A DNA stretch of 64,000 nucleotides from Jacaranda mimosifolia (taxonomy: Eukaryota > Streptophyta > Magnoliopsida > Lamiales > Bignoniaceae). This document shows positions 22,562 through 34,467 of this stretch, one piece after another. The first letter of the stretch is position 1, and every line of letters starts with the position of its first letter. The stretch lies in the NCBI GenBank assembly GCA_018894105.1, contig CM032126.1:23720391-23784390 (forward strand), given 5' to 3'. The translations under genes were made by a program, and so were the position numbers. Below the pieces are notes generated by a model that saw only the letters and a program-made list of their open reading frames with translations, was not told the DNA's origin and did not search any database.

Positions 22562-23155
22562 CATTGGTTTCAAAATGGAGGCTCTCATTCAATTAGAGTT
22601 TAAGGCGAGAAATTCAAAGTCAATTTTTAGGCATATTCTTACTCTCATAAAAAATTTAGTAAAAAATATTAGTGGTCTAATTATTGCTATTTAGCTAAAA
22701 ATGTAATTTAAAACATAATTTTTTATCTTAAGGAATAAAATCTTATTTTAAAATTTTCAAAAGAAGCGAGAACGGTAAATTTAGAATCAAAAGAATAATT
22801 TTTGTGGTTTATTATTTAATATTTTTTCTTCTTTTTTTGTTTTTTTTTTCCTTCTAAAAATCAACATTAATTAAGGCCCGAAACACTAAATTGCTTGTAA
22901 CATAATTGGCGATTGTCTAGGCAAAAAATGGCAATTAGCAAACCACCTAAAAAGGAGGATGCCAATGTACAAAAGCATCACATTTCGCGCCCATAAAAGA
23001 TAAATATATATATGCACACACACACACACTCACTCATATAATAGATATATGCATATACGTGCATATATAAAAGATGTACACTATATGTGTATATATGTAT
23101 ATATGAAGTTGAGAGTCTACCAGGGTGCATGCTTTGGCCTACAAAAAATACTTGG
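22562..23155. other. AT-rich intergenic DNA with CA/TA repeats
   Basis: No gene seen. A CA repeat near 23016-23031 and TA-rich stretches follow. Nothing else can be supported. Confidence 0.5.
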
Positions 23156-23616
23156 GCTATGTTTGTTTACATTTTGGTAAAATAATTTTATTTTGTCAAA
23201 ATATAATAAAATATATATTCTTTTTCCCGTCAAAATATCAAATTAAAAATTTCCAAAATACCCTCTTCTATTCTTCATTATTTTCAAACTTTCCCATTTT
23301 TCGATATATATTCATATATATATATATCATATATTATATTTTATTATCATTCTTAGTATAAAAAATTATTTAATTTAATTTAATTTGTACCTAACAAAAA
23401 AGTATTAATTCGACCGCTGCAGTAAAAATTATATCCCCCCAAAATATAAATAAACATACCAAAACTCCCCAAAATAATTTTCTAACTATTCTTCAAAATA
23501 TAAACAAGCATCTATCCCATTTCCCAGTCCAACTTTCATATTCTCCAACCCCACTCTCAAAATTCATTCTTCCAAAATACATAATACAAAACATATAAAA
23601 TGTAACCAAATATTAC
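23156..23616. mobile_element. MITE, 461 bp, with CTTGG target duplication
   Basis: The left end is GCTATGTTTGTTTACATTTT and the inverse of the right end is GTAATATTTGGTTACATTTT, 16 of 20 matching. The element is flanked by CTTGG on both sides (23151-23155, 23617-23621), and CTTGGGCT can be matched over 8 bp. No coding capacity. The superfamily is undecided because the duplication could be 5 to 8 bp. Confidence 0.7.
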
Positions 23617-23879
23617 CTTGGGCTTTTCTATGCTCTGCTCAGTTGTCACTTGTTTTTGCTAAAGCCCCATCTCTGTTACCCTGAGTCTAATGTTTTCATT
23701 TCATAACTCTCTAATTTTTCTTTGTAACTGAAGAAATTTTAATTTTAAAAATTTAAATTACCAATATAAATATGATATATGTCTCGTGATTGTAGTTATA
23801 CAAAACTTGAACTTCTTTATGAATATTTTCGTTCCTCAACTCCTTACGCTAACATTGCATGAAAAAGAAAATTAGTGAA
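23617..23879. other. Unassigned AT-rich DNA
   Basis: No ORF, terminus or repeat was recognised. Confidence 0.4.
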
Positions 23880-24195
23880 AGAATACTAAATGGGCAATGC
23901 AAAAATCGTTACTAATTACATATACTAGGTAAAAAAAATTATTTTATTTTAATAATTTTTGAAAACATAATATATAGTGACAATAATAGTATTTAAGTTA
24001 TCATAATTAACAAACAACGATCATAAATTATAGTGATCTTAATTGATACTAAATTGTCACTATAAGTGTTCATTTGTTCATTAATTATTAATTGTGACAA
24101 ATTAAAGCATTAGACTTTGGCATTATGAAGAAATATTGTGATAATAAAAAGAATTCACCGTCAGTTAAAAATATCATCACTGGCGAAATAAAGAT
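23880..24195. mobile_element. Diverged second copy of the CACTA-like element
   Basis: It aligns by eye with 22150-22530: GTGACAATAATAGTATTTAA against GTGATGATAATAGTGTTTAA, then shared TTGTCACT, TTGTGACAAATTAA and ATATCATCACT blocks in the same order. The CACTA terminus is not preserved. It appears older than the copy at 22096. Confidence 0.55.
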
Positions 24196-25526
24196 ATAAA
24201 CAAGCGTTCTTAATTTTAAAGAATAAAACCAAACAAAAAATCAAAAAGTAAAATGGGTAGAGGGACATAGCGGCATACTTTATATCGTCACGTGTGTTTT
24301 CTCAGAGAAACAAAGCAGGCAGGCAGGCACAAGCAGACAAGAAGCCACCCATTTCACTATTAATGATTTCTGAGAATATTTAATTTAATCAAAGTACTGT
24401 TCATAGGAGTCAGGAAAAACAAAAGGAAGCATAGTTCCAAGTGCAGGGTGAATAACTAAAACACAAATTAATGTGCATGCATTTGCATTCAAATTCTCAG
24501 CACAACACTTTGGAAAACGTGTTTACTTAGTTACACTTTTTTGTGCATGCACAAAGTTTTAAGTTCACCCCCTCTACAATTAATCCATTCCACACAACCA
24601 AACAATTATTATAACAATATTAGTTCACCTACAATAAATATTCCTATGGAATCATTAAATTTTGATCCAAAATCAATCTAGCTTTCAATTTTTGGTCAAG
24701 CATATATAATTATATCTCATATGATGAGAATATATAGCTTAATTACAAAAATATTCTCAACTGTTTTAGTAATTACAGTAAAAAGTTTGTCAGTAATGAT
24801 TATCTTGAGTGATTTCAACAAAATAATATTTTTATTCCTCCTAATTATTTTGGGGAAAAAAAAATTCAAAATATTCAAAAAAATTATATGACTAAACCTA
24901 GCTACAACTCACATGCATGCATGCAACACGAGCACAAGATTGATGGATATTTTGGTTCCAAAAAGAAAGCAAAATAATGATTATAATGTTTAGCCACAAA
25001 TTAAGTTTTCCATAGTCATCATTGTGGCATGCATCCTTCCCACGGGGAAAGTTGACAGGGAATTTTAGTGGTTAAACACGATTCACTGGAGGTATTTATA
25101 TCGAGAAATCGACGACTGGCTCATGATGATCGTACCCTTACATTAATTTGGAAAAAAATTTTAAAAAATAAAATTAATTAAAAATTTGAATGACCATTTT
25201 CCCCTTAACGATATTAGGGACTTATGTAATACTTTAATATTGTCCAAGGTGCTAGTGTAATATATTAAATATATATTTTTTGAAATTTTTTTTTTTTACC
25301 TTATTTGTAAAGGTACATTTCTTTAATTTGATTTTTTTGCTCTTAAATAGCACTAAACACAATATTTGTATACAATAAGGGGGTTAATGTAGTGATAATA
25401 AATAAGGGGCTTATGTAACTTCTATATCATAAAAAGGGTTTCTTTTTTTGTAATATACCGATGATGTGATTCATATAGGCTTGATTTTGTAGAATTTGGC
25501 CATTGAATGAATAGTATGAAATCAAT
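24196..25526. other. Unassigned AT-rich intergenic DNA
   Basis: No gene found. A CATG-rich stretch lies at 24912-24925. At 25200-25460 phrases such as GGGACTTATGTAAT and GGGGCTTATGTAAC recur, suggesting a decayed repeat. A CACGTG core lies near 24291. Confidence 0.4.
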
Positions 25527-25856
25527 TTGATTGATTTTTTATTTATTTTTATCAAAAGTATTATGTGGAATTTTCGATTTTTTCCTCTTCCTCTATCCCT
25601 ATCTCATAATTACAGAATCAATCGAGAACCTTTTCTTCTATATGAATCGATCTTATTCCATTCCAATTCCTTCCTCATACCGCCCAAGGAAAATCTCGAG
25701 TTAGATCCCAAATTGACGAGAGATGCGAGCTTATTCAAGTGGTTATGCACTCTTCGAATAGGAATCTGTTTCCTGAAAGATCCTGGCTTTCGTACTTTAG
25801 TATGTCTCCGAGATCTTTTTGATGACTTATGTTGCATTGAAGGAATATTTATCTAA
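25527..25856 (+). other. Unidentified 109-codon ORF
   Basis: An open frame in less AT-rich sequence than its surroundings, with no recognised domain. The C-terminal half is Cys/Leu/Arg-rich (FLKDPGFRTLVCLRDLFDDL) and the N-terminus hydrophobic. There are no repeats or transposon motifs. The base composition and compact look raise the possibility of an organelle-derived insertion, but I could not match it to a plastid or mitochondrial gene. The minus-strand ORF at 25610-25837 is probably its shadow. Expression is not supported by any visible signal. Confidence 0.3.
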
Positions 25857-26366
25857 TGCGAAATTAGAACAGAGAGTTGATGTTTTGTAAAGTTAGACCT
25901 TGTTCTTCAAATTTATAGTTTTCATTTTTCTCTCTTTTCTTTAATTTGTTTTATTTATTTATACATACCTTACCAATATGATTAGTATGATTTTGCAAAG
26001 TTAATAATATACTACACAATGGCTATTCCTACTTTTGCTATAGTTAATTTCGGCTTATTAAATCCTCTCTGGTAGTTGCCAGCTGGAAAGGGTATTCCTT
26101 ATTAGGTTAACTGATTGAACTAAAAATAAAAAATAATTTTTTTTATTAGAATCAAACTAAAAAAATTGACAAAAGTATTTAATTAGTTTTCAATATTGAT
26201 TCTTACTAGATCGTTAAACTACCTGAACTACCAGTTGTTTCCAAAATCATTATTACATTAATTGCATCTAATTTATTTTCTATATTTCAAAACTCTAATA
26301 TTATTATATGAAGTTCTTCATGAAGAAGCCGTATACATGTTGCCAGAAAATATGAGAAATTAAGGG

Positions 26367-26420
<54 letters not shown>

Positions 26421-26503
26421 GAACTCAGCCCACTAGATATAAATAATTATATTATATTGAAAACAAAAATGTATAGAAATACTATAAATACACCTCTTGT
26501 AGA
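25857..26503. other. AT-rich DNA with CA/TA microsatellite
   Basis: No gene. A compound (AC)n(AT)n repeat occupies 26369-26420. The last 8 bases (26496-26503) are the left target duplication of the hAT element. Confidence 0.6.
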
Positions 26504-28184
26504 TAGGGGTATTCATTCGGTTAGTTAATCGAAAATTTCAATTTTTAAAAAATTATAATCGAAAACCAAACCGAACTGAACAAGTTCGGTTTTGGTTTTT
26601 AACCAAAAAAATTGGTTCGATTTCGATTTTAACCGAAACAAAACCAGTCACCATAGGTTTTTTCGGTTTCTGTTAAAACCAAAACCAAAACTGGAAAAAA
26701 AAATTATTTTTTGTACCAAAAAAGTGTTATAAAAGTAAGTTTGTTTAATTAAAAATTTAAATTGGGTTACTTATTATTTTAGTACCAAAAAATTTATTTA
26801 ATAAAAGTATATTGATAAAAATATTTGTGTTTAGGTGAAAATATTGATTTAGATTACTATTTTTTTTTCTATATTAAAAATATTTATTTTGATAAAATTA
26901 TAATTTATCTATTCTAAACAAATACATTTAAAATATTATAAATTTAAGAAGATAAATAAATATTTTAATTATTTTATGTTATAAAAATTTTAGTATACAT
27001 ATTGAGTGTGCTAAAATTGTTAGCTTATAATCGCCAAGGCAGATGCATACGTTTTTTGCATATTCAAACCTTAACTGTTAAGATCGAATAGCAAATTAAA
27101 TCTTAAACTCAATCTACTAAAGCTAAATAACTAGTTGATCCAATGATATCATAATATAGATTGCGGATTTGTAAATTTGTTAAAAAGATACAATTATAAC
27201 CTTATTAAATCATCAATCTAAAGGATAATTATGAAAATTGATAAAATTTGTATCCAAACTATCTTTTTTATGTTGAATTCTCCAATTTATCCTTCAAACT
27301 ATATTGTCAATTTTTGTTGTTGAAATAATTAAAAGGACAAATTATGTAAATTAACAAAAATAACTTCTATTTTAGACACAAAATGATCTTTGTTTTTATA
27401 GTAATATAGATAAAATCTTTATTGGCCAGTAGATGCAATATACTACTAGTACTACCACAGTAATATCCGAATAGGATTCCATCCCTTATCCCTTAGTTTG
27501 CAATTTAAGTTGAAATTTTAATTTTTCTCATTAACATACCCTAGAATATATATAAGTTTAATTAATTAATTAAAAGAAAATTTAATTTTCTTTTAATATA
27601 ACATTTTTTGCCATTTAAATCATAATCATCTATTTTTTTATATGTAATGTGTATTAATTCATATAATAAAAAAATTATGCAATTGTACCATTTGAGTTTA
27701 GAAAAAATATCATTTTTTTTTCTCTTTGTATCATAATTATTCATATTTTTATATGTCAATATTAATATCTATATTATTTATAAAATATAGGATTTTTAAT
27801 AACTATTTTGATATATTATTTACTTATTTTTTTCTCAATTATTTCACCTGATCAAAAATTTCCTTTTATTTATCCCAAAAATTTAAATACATTAACATTT
27901 ACATTATTTCAAAATTTATATTTATTTATCTTAGACTTAAAACTTTAATAAAAAATGTGAAATAAAGCAAAAACTAGTAGTGATTGAATAATAAAATTTT
28001 ATATATAAAAAAATAAAAAAATAATAAAAAATGATTTCGATTTTTTTAGTTCGGTTTCGATTAACCGAATAAAAAAACAAAAAATCCAAAAATCGAATTT
28101 TTTTGAAATGAAAAACCAAAAATCGAACCGAACCTAATTCAGTTTGATTTTTTCGATCGATTTTGATTTTTTTTGAACACCCTA
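26504..28184. mobile_element. Non-autonomous hAT-type element with perfect 8-bp TSD
   Basis: It begins TAGGGGTATTCA and its right end in inverse reads TAGGGTGTTCAA. It is flanked by perfect CTTGTAGA repeats (26496-26503 and 28185-28192). An 8-bp duplication with TAGGG-type ends is the hAT signature. Both subterminal zones are rich in CGGTTTTGGTTTTT and AACCGAAC motifs in direct and inverse order, able to fold. The centre is AT-rich with no transposase. The 1681-bp size is large for a MITE. Confidence 0.88.
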
Positions 28185-28192
28185 CTTGTAGA

Positions 28193-30840
28193 TATCTCAT
28201 TCATCAGGATAAGGTGGTTGCAGTTAAGCCCAAATACCATTGGTGATTGGTATGTTTTATTCATCAAGGTTGGTCAAATCTGAGTCAACGATTGCCTTCC
28301 AGCTGAAGGACATTTTTGGAGGTTCACCCAAATTTTTTGGTGGCCTCTCACCCAGACGCTACTGCCAACTAATTTCGGAGGGTGTAACTGTAATTCTAAA
28401 ATAATGAGGAAATATTTGTGAATTTGTCAAACCTTATAATGAACCAATTATTGTGGCACGTCGTCCTTACGTGCATATTAGTTTATCATAGTTTATCATA
28501 TTATTGATACTAAATTATATTAATAAATAAATTACTCAATGTTGTATCATGTATACTAGCAATAATATAATTTTGACAATAATCACATCAATAGCATATA
28601 ATAGTAATTATCCATTAATATAAACTCATATTTAGCAAATTATTTCTACATAAAAAGTTTAAAATTATTAAATATATTTACTTGTACATTCCATAAATTT
28701 TTATTATGTTTTCACTATATTATTTGTGTCTCTAATATTAAATTAAGTGATAAATTTACTTTTGAAATTAAATTGAAAATTAAGTGTATAATTGGAAAAG
28801 CAAATTTTGGTGTAGCATGGGTAACCATCACTTTTAGTGTGTAAATAGCATTTCTTTTTTATATAGTATAGATGTCAGAGTTGCGCCTATTGTCATACCT
28901 GATGCTCTGAATCTTAGATAGCAAAAGCACAATGATACCCAAAAATAAATAAATAAATAAATCACAAACTAACAAAATACTTGATCTAAAGTAAAAAAAG
29001 CCATCACAATCTTTGAAAAAATATTTCTTCAATTGAAGATTAATTTCTCTAATTTTTTGCTCCGAATTATGATTCAAGAATTTGAAATTTGTTCTTGAAT
29101 TGGGTGCATAATTCTTTCCTGAACTTGTAAAAAATATTACAAAGTACTTTGAAATCAAATATTTAATTTATTTTGATATCAAGGCCTTGAGGATTTGGTG
29201 CCTTTGAAAAAGATATAAAACCTTCGTGGTTGTAACTTTTTATTAAAATAGAAGCTCGAAATTTGAGAGATTGATGCTTAAATTTCTTGATGTTGTATGT
29301 TTTTAGGTACTTTCTTTTATATTTTTGGAGACAATTAAGACTTCATGACTTGGAAATCGGGACTCGCCTTTGAGTTTCAATGCCACCTCTTATATATTGA
29401 AATTGGCTTAATTTATTAATGAACTACATTTAAATATATTTTGACCAATTAATTAATTTAAAATAAATAAAAATTTAAATATTCAATTTGGATTGACCCA
29501 TTTTGTAAATCACAAATTTATTATAAGCTTTAATTTAATGAGGACCAAATCAATGCAAATTTATTTGAATTATGGAATGATAATTTATCCCAAAAATTTT
29601 AATTTCAATCATCATATTTAAAAGTTTTGCTAAAAACAAACTCAAAAAATCAAATCCTATGACCTAAAGAGATTGAGGAGAGCTGAAAGCAACCGGGGAA
29701 AGAAATGGGGAAAAAAAAAAAAAAAAAGAAAAACTCACGGAGAAGAAAAGCCAACAGCCTAATAGAAAGAGCTACGGAAAAAAGAAAAGATCATTAAAAG
29801 ATGCGTTAATTTCACATTCCTTTGTCCAACTTATTAGTCTCTAATTTTCAGTCTAAACAAATAATTATTCTAAAGTTATTATCATCTTTTATGAAATCAA
29901 AGAGGTATTAATGTATGTAAAATATATTGGATGATCAATCGATAAAAATTACTTTAGAGTGTACTCGCATGAACTTATATACGGTAATATAAATTTACTT
30001 TCCCTTTAATGTACTAATTAATTTATTATTTCTGTTATAATAAATTTAATTTATTTTTTTTTTTTAATCTTTCATGCCTAATTTTCTCTTTTGTTTTTTG
30101 TACTACAATCTTCATGCATGTTGAGATATTTTATCTTCAAAGTGTGGTGCACGTACGCAGCGGCCACGATAGGTTTTTGGCAAAAAACAAAAAATAAGAA
30201 AAATGTTGTAATTGGATCGGAAGGACCAAAATAAAACAAAAATTAAATTTTAAGAATGATAAAATCACAATTTTAATACTAGGGACAAGTGATACAAATA
30301 GTGCACTTCATGAACTTTAAATAGGGACAGAATTAATTAGAACTTTCAGTTAGAAAGCAAGGAAATTTATATTGATATATAAACGTAATAAGTAATATTC
30401 ATATATAATATTTGCACTTATATTTTTCAATTGATCTGTGGATCAAACAGAATTGGGTCTGTCCCATCTTTAGACTATTGCAACAACAAAACAGAAATTA
30501 AGAATATCTATCTATCGTTTTCCTTTATATATATACATATACCAACTAAAATACAACTTCAGAAGGAACAAGAAAATAACAGATCAAGAAACAGATGTTC
30601 CCTAATCCCTATGGGTTTCCTTTTCTTTATTAATTTTGTTGTGGCCTAAATTAAAAAAAAATAAAATAGAAAAAGAAAAATGAAATTATCAAACTGTAAT
30701 GACTACATATATTATATGTATACATATCACCTAGAGCACAAGGTACATATCCCTAGTAGGGTTGCTACCTTTGAACTTGACACAATTGTCTCTTTCAGAC
30801 AAGAATACAACCTCAATCGTCCAAATCAGAATACGATTGA
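28193..30840. other. Unassigned AT-rich intergenic DNA
   Basis: No convincing gene. ORFs at 28859-29158 (minus) and 30431-30649 (plus) show no domain and consist of AT-rich low-complexity codons. An A-run lies at 29710-29727 and TATATA runs near 30525. Confidence 0.45.
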
Positions 30841-30854
30841 GAGGGAACAATGAT

Positions 30855-30961
30855 CACGTGTGATGCACGTGATAATCCCAAGGTAATCGAACAATGAATC
30901 CTTTGTCATCGGCATGATTAGTCATATTCAGAATTCTACATGTGTGGTTTGAGCCCACGTG
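30855..30961. promoter_or_regulatory. Cluster of three G-box (CACGTG) motifs
   Basis: CACGTG occurs at 30855-30860, 30866-30871 and 30956-30961. The first two are 11 bp apart, about one helical turn. G-boxes bind bZIP and bHLH factors, and the ACGTG core resembles ABA-response elements. No gene could be assigned nearby, so function is conjectural. Confidence 0.45.
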
Positions 30962-31103
30962 TACACCTCACCTACCTATTTCATTTTTATTCATTTGCGT
31001 TCTAATAAAATAAGAAAGAACGGCCAAATTTAATTTGCCTACTTCACTAAATGATCATCTTTAAACTCTTTATTTTATTAGCATATAAGCTAATGCCCTG
31101 CCG

Positions 31104-31129
31104 CCCCCCCCCCCCCCCCCCCGCCCCCC
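31104..31129. repeat. C19-G-C6 homopolymer tract
   Basis: Nineteen C, one G, then six C. On the minus strand it is a G-run able to form a quadruplex. The length is likely to vary and to be error-prone in assemblies. Confidence 0.9.
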
Positions 31130-31326
31130 AATGTAGAGTCACACCACATTTGATCATGTCATAAAAGTACATTTTGAAGTTCATAAACTTAAGGATTTGA
31201 ATACTTATTGTTGTGACATGAAGAAAAACTTGCTAGCCAGTAGACCAAATATAAGTTACTATTATATTGGAGTTCTAAAATTTAATAAAAATAATAATTA
31301 TTTATTTAATATTATTTTAATCTAAT

Positions 31327-31458
31327 AAAATATGAGAATTAATTAACATAAATACATGTTAATAATATATGTTACATACACACTCACTAGTATATAATAT
31401 TATGTATATGTAACATATATTATTAACATGTATTTATGTTAATTAATTCTCATATTTT
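31327..31458. repeat. Perfect inverted repeat: 52-bp arms, 28-bp loop
   Basis: The left arm (31327-31378) and right arm (31407-31458) are exact reverse complements over 52 bp by base-by-base reading, with a 28-bp spacer. The arms are AT-rich, including GAATTAATTAAC and ATACATGTTAATA. No target duplication or TIR family was recognised. It could be a young foldback element, a hairpin small-RNA source, or a replication-slippage product. Confidence 0.9.
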
Positions 31459-31849
31459 TTGTTTGTATAGGAGTAATATTCTTATTTTATTTCTTAAATT
31501 TGTATATCTATACATGCATACACTTATAAATGTTTAATTATATAAATATAATTTAAAAATAATTAATAATTATATATTTGTATATTGAATTATACATATA
31601 TCTATATTTTTCCTACATGTATCTAGAGATACTTTTATCACTAAAAGTGTATACATACATGAAGATGAATAATTAAATATATCTATGTAATTTTTAGATA
31701 TTTATAGACGTTATCACCTCTGTCTATATATCAAATTATATTCATATATTTATCTGAACAAACAAAACATTTTATGTTAGTTATATAAATATTACATAAA
31801 TTTTAGGCATTCATATTATAAAAATATATAAAAAATAAAATTATATTTG
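31459..31849. other. Unassigned AT-rich DNA
   Basis: TA-rich sequence with many TATATA and ATACAT motifs and no gene. Confidence 0.4.
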
Positions 31850-32200
31850 TCACTTATTATTGATTGAAAAGATGCGGTCTCCAATAATTAGTAACTACAT
31901 CAATGATTGAAAGAAGAATTATCACAAATTAGTGATTGAAAAATAATTCGATAATTAATTAGTGATCGAATTAATCAGTGACTGGAAAAAAAAAGTCATG
32001 TGACTAATTAGTTACTAAATCAGTGGCTAAGATAAAAATCATTCACTAATTAGTGACTGCTTAAAGGTGATCACAAATGCAGTCACTGATCAGTCTTGAG
32101 CGGTTGCTAATTTTGTTTTCAAAATTATATTTGAATTGATTATTGATCGATCAATAAGCAATCACTAAAACACAATCACTAAAACTCATTTTATGTGGTG
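31850..32200. mobile_element. CACTA-like terminal fragment
   Basis: At least ten copies of a TTAGTGACTGAAA/CAATCACTAA-type motif occur in both directions, followed by an end reading ATTTTATGTGGTG at 32188-32200. This resembles the inverse of CACTACAAAAT. The layout is like CACTA subterminal repeats. The motif differs from the TAGTGACAAW of the 22096 family. The left end is not found. Confidence 0.5.
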
Positions 32201-32724
32201 CTTTTTACTATCAACAGCTAAAAGAGAACTAAAAATGATAGAATTAACAAAATGATATTACAACATGATGAACATCATAAATGAAGAGGAAATCAATAAA
32301 TTAATACTTAAAAAAGAAAATATAAATGATGCAATTGAATTTGAATTTAGGGGTCTCTTTAAAAATCAACGAGGTATGATTACATATTGTGGGTCTTTAC
32401 TTTGCAAACACGCTTAGGAAATTTGTCCAAGTAGTTAAAGTGATTATATGCCTTTATGAGCCATTTAAGGTGATACTTGTAATGCTAGGATTTGGGTACT
32501 ATGCTATCATGTGCAATGGTCTATTTTAAGATTAAGTACTATGCTTGTGATAACTTTACATGTTTGCCCTAGGGCGTATTATTGTCATATTATATAACTA
32601 TACTTCCAAGCGAAAATATTATTATAGAAGTTCGACTCAGGAATATTGGTTATGCATTTAAAATTATTATTATTTGCTTTTTGTTTCACTTAATTATTTT
32701 ATATTAATTAATTAATTAATTAAC
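32201..32724. other. Unassigned intergenic DNA
   Basis: No ORF with a recognisable domain. It ends in an ATTA tandem tract near 32702-32722. Confidence 0.4.

Positions 32725-32815
<91 letters not shown>
32725..32815. repeat. (TTA)n(TTG)n compound microsatellite
   Basis: About 19 TTA units followed by about 11 TTG units. The boundary at about 32783 suggests a point mutation that spread along the array. The minus-strand ORF over it encodes only poly-Thr/poly-Ile and is not real. Confidence 0.92.
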
Positions 32816-34467
32816 AAATGTTATTCTTTCGTTATACTTGGTGAAGGATAGTGCTTGAGTTAGGGTTTCTTCCCCCCTATTTTCTTTTCCTTCTTGCTTT
32901 TGCCCCAACATATGGGGTAGGATTAAGAGAGTCATAGATAAGGTTGTTCAGCAGGTTGGATAAAGGGCGAGGGAGACTGACAATTGACTTAGGGGTCAGC
33001 TGCCTAGATTGCTTATGGTCGGTGCACAAGTCGGGCATTGCTGCCGACCTTTAGTCTGCTACATGAAGCATAGGTCATGCACCTGTAGTCGATCCCAAGT
33101 CAATTATACCAGTTGTTACACAAATGCCCATGTCTCCCAAAGTTAGCCACACTTGTCATGCTCGTAACTAGCCCTAAGTCACGCACGTGGGTTGCTCCAC
33201 TAGTGCTCGTGGCCAGTCCCAAGTTACTCACATGGGCTGCTCTACTAGCTCGCGGCCAACCTGAGGTCAGGCTTGATTAGGCGATGTACTCAGTCCATAG
33301 CCTACCTTGGGTCAATCATTGACACTGGTTGTGTGCCCTCTATAATTAGTTGGAGGTTAGTTGCGGGAACACATGGCCAATTCTTGACATCAATCATAAA
33401 GGTGTGAGGTTGGTTTTATGGTGGCGACCTATCTTTTGATGTTTTGTTGTTGCTACATTAAATTTGGATGAGCTTCAAATTTTGTGCCGTAGCATTAGTT
33501 TCTCAACTGAATATTAGTTTTCGCTACCTCTAGGGAATTCGGTATGATGTGCGTTCCTCTTGAGTATTTTACTGTATTCAACAACTGCTTTAGAAGTAGG
33601 TTCATTCTCCCTTTGGATCTATTAATGTGGAGGTTGGGAGAGGTTAAGAGTATGTGTTAGAAAATTTATTCTACATCTCGAGAGACCTCCTTATTGCTAA
33701 GATGTCACGGTCGAACTGTATCTTTGTAGCATAATACATTTTTGTCTATGATGGTATCTTGAATTGGTACTTAAAGTCTATGCCTTTGGTTGTTCTTTTG
33801 AGATTCAAGAATCTATTAGTAATGTTGTCGTTTATATTGACTTTCTTAATTTTTGGTATAAGATATGAGAGTCCTTTTAGACACATATTTAAATATAAAA
33901 AATTTCTTACTAAATTTCTTACTATGAACAATTTTGAAACTATCTCTAAAATCAAATTTTCATTCTTATTTTTACTATTTTTTCTTACTAGAACTAATAG
34001 ATTGAAACTAAGATTACAATGTTGTAAGTAATTTTCCTTTAACATTATTTTACTTGCTTCCTTTGTCAACTAATATTCCTTTAATCCAATCTAGTACTAT
34101 GAGATTAGCCAAGGGATGTTGTTTTATGTATTTTAAAAATAGAATTTCTATGTTAGAAACTAGAAGGAATAGAAACTCCTGTTTGTTGGCCCTTTTGGAT
34201 TTTTTTATAAGACTTTGAATTAACTATAATACAAATATAAATAAATTTGTATTCACATATAATATATTATAATTTAAAATATTTTAATACACCCATATAT
34301 ATGCATAGCAAAAAGATAATATATATGTGTATTACTTATCAAAAAGGTATACTAATTAAAATACATGTATTCAACAATTGTATTTTGAATTGTTATCCCC
34401 TAGTCGTAGTTTTTAGCTTTTTGCAACTTTATTATAAATTAATCTTTCATATTTATTTTATTACAAC
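32816..34467. other. Unassigned DNA with degenerate GC-richer repeats
   Basis: At 33110-33290 phrases like CACGTGGGTTGCTCCACTAG and CACATGGGCTGCTCTACTAG recur with a spacing near 55 bp, in locally GC-rich sequence. The rest, including open frames at 33746-34069 and 34247-34471, is AT-rich without domains. Confidence 0.45.

Noticed and set aside
25200..25460. Possible satellite or retroposon from recurring GGGRCTTATGTAA phrases
   Set aside because: Spacing is irregular and no boundary or tail could be defined.
32720..32935. Minus-strand 71-codon ORF
   Set aside because: It is made almost entirely of the TTA/TTG microsatellite and encodes homopolymers.
33110..33290. Possible gene in locally GC-rich sequence
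   Set aside because: No ORF of useful length; the composition is explained by a degenerate repeat.
33746..34069. Paired plus and minus ORFs of about 100 codons
   Set aside because: AT-rich low-complexity frames open on both strands with no domain or similarity.
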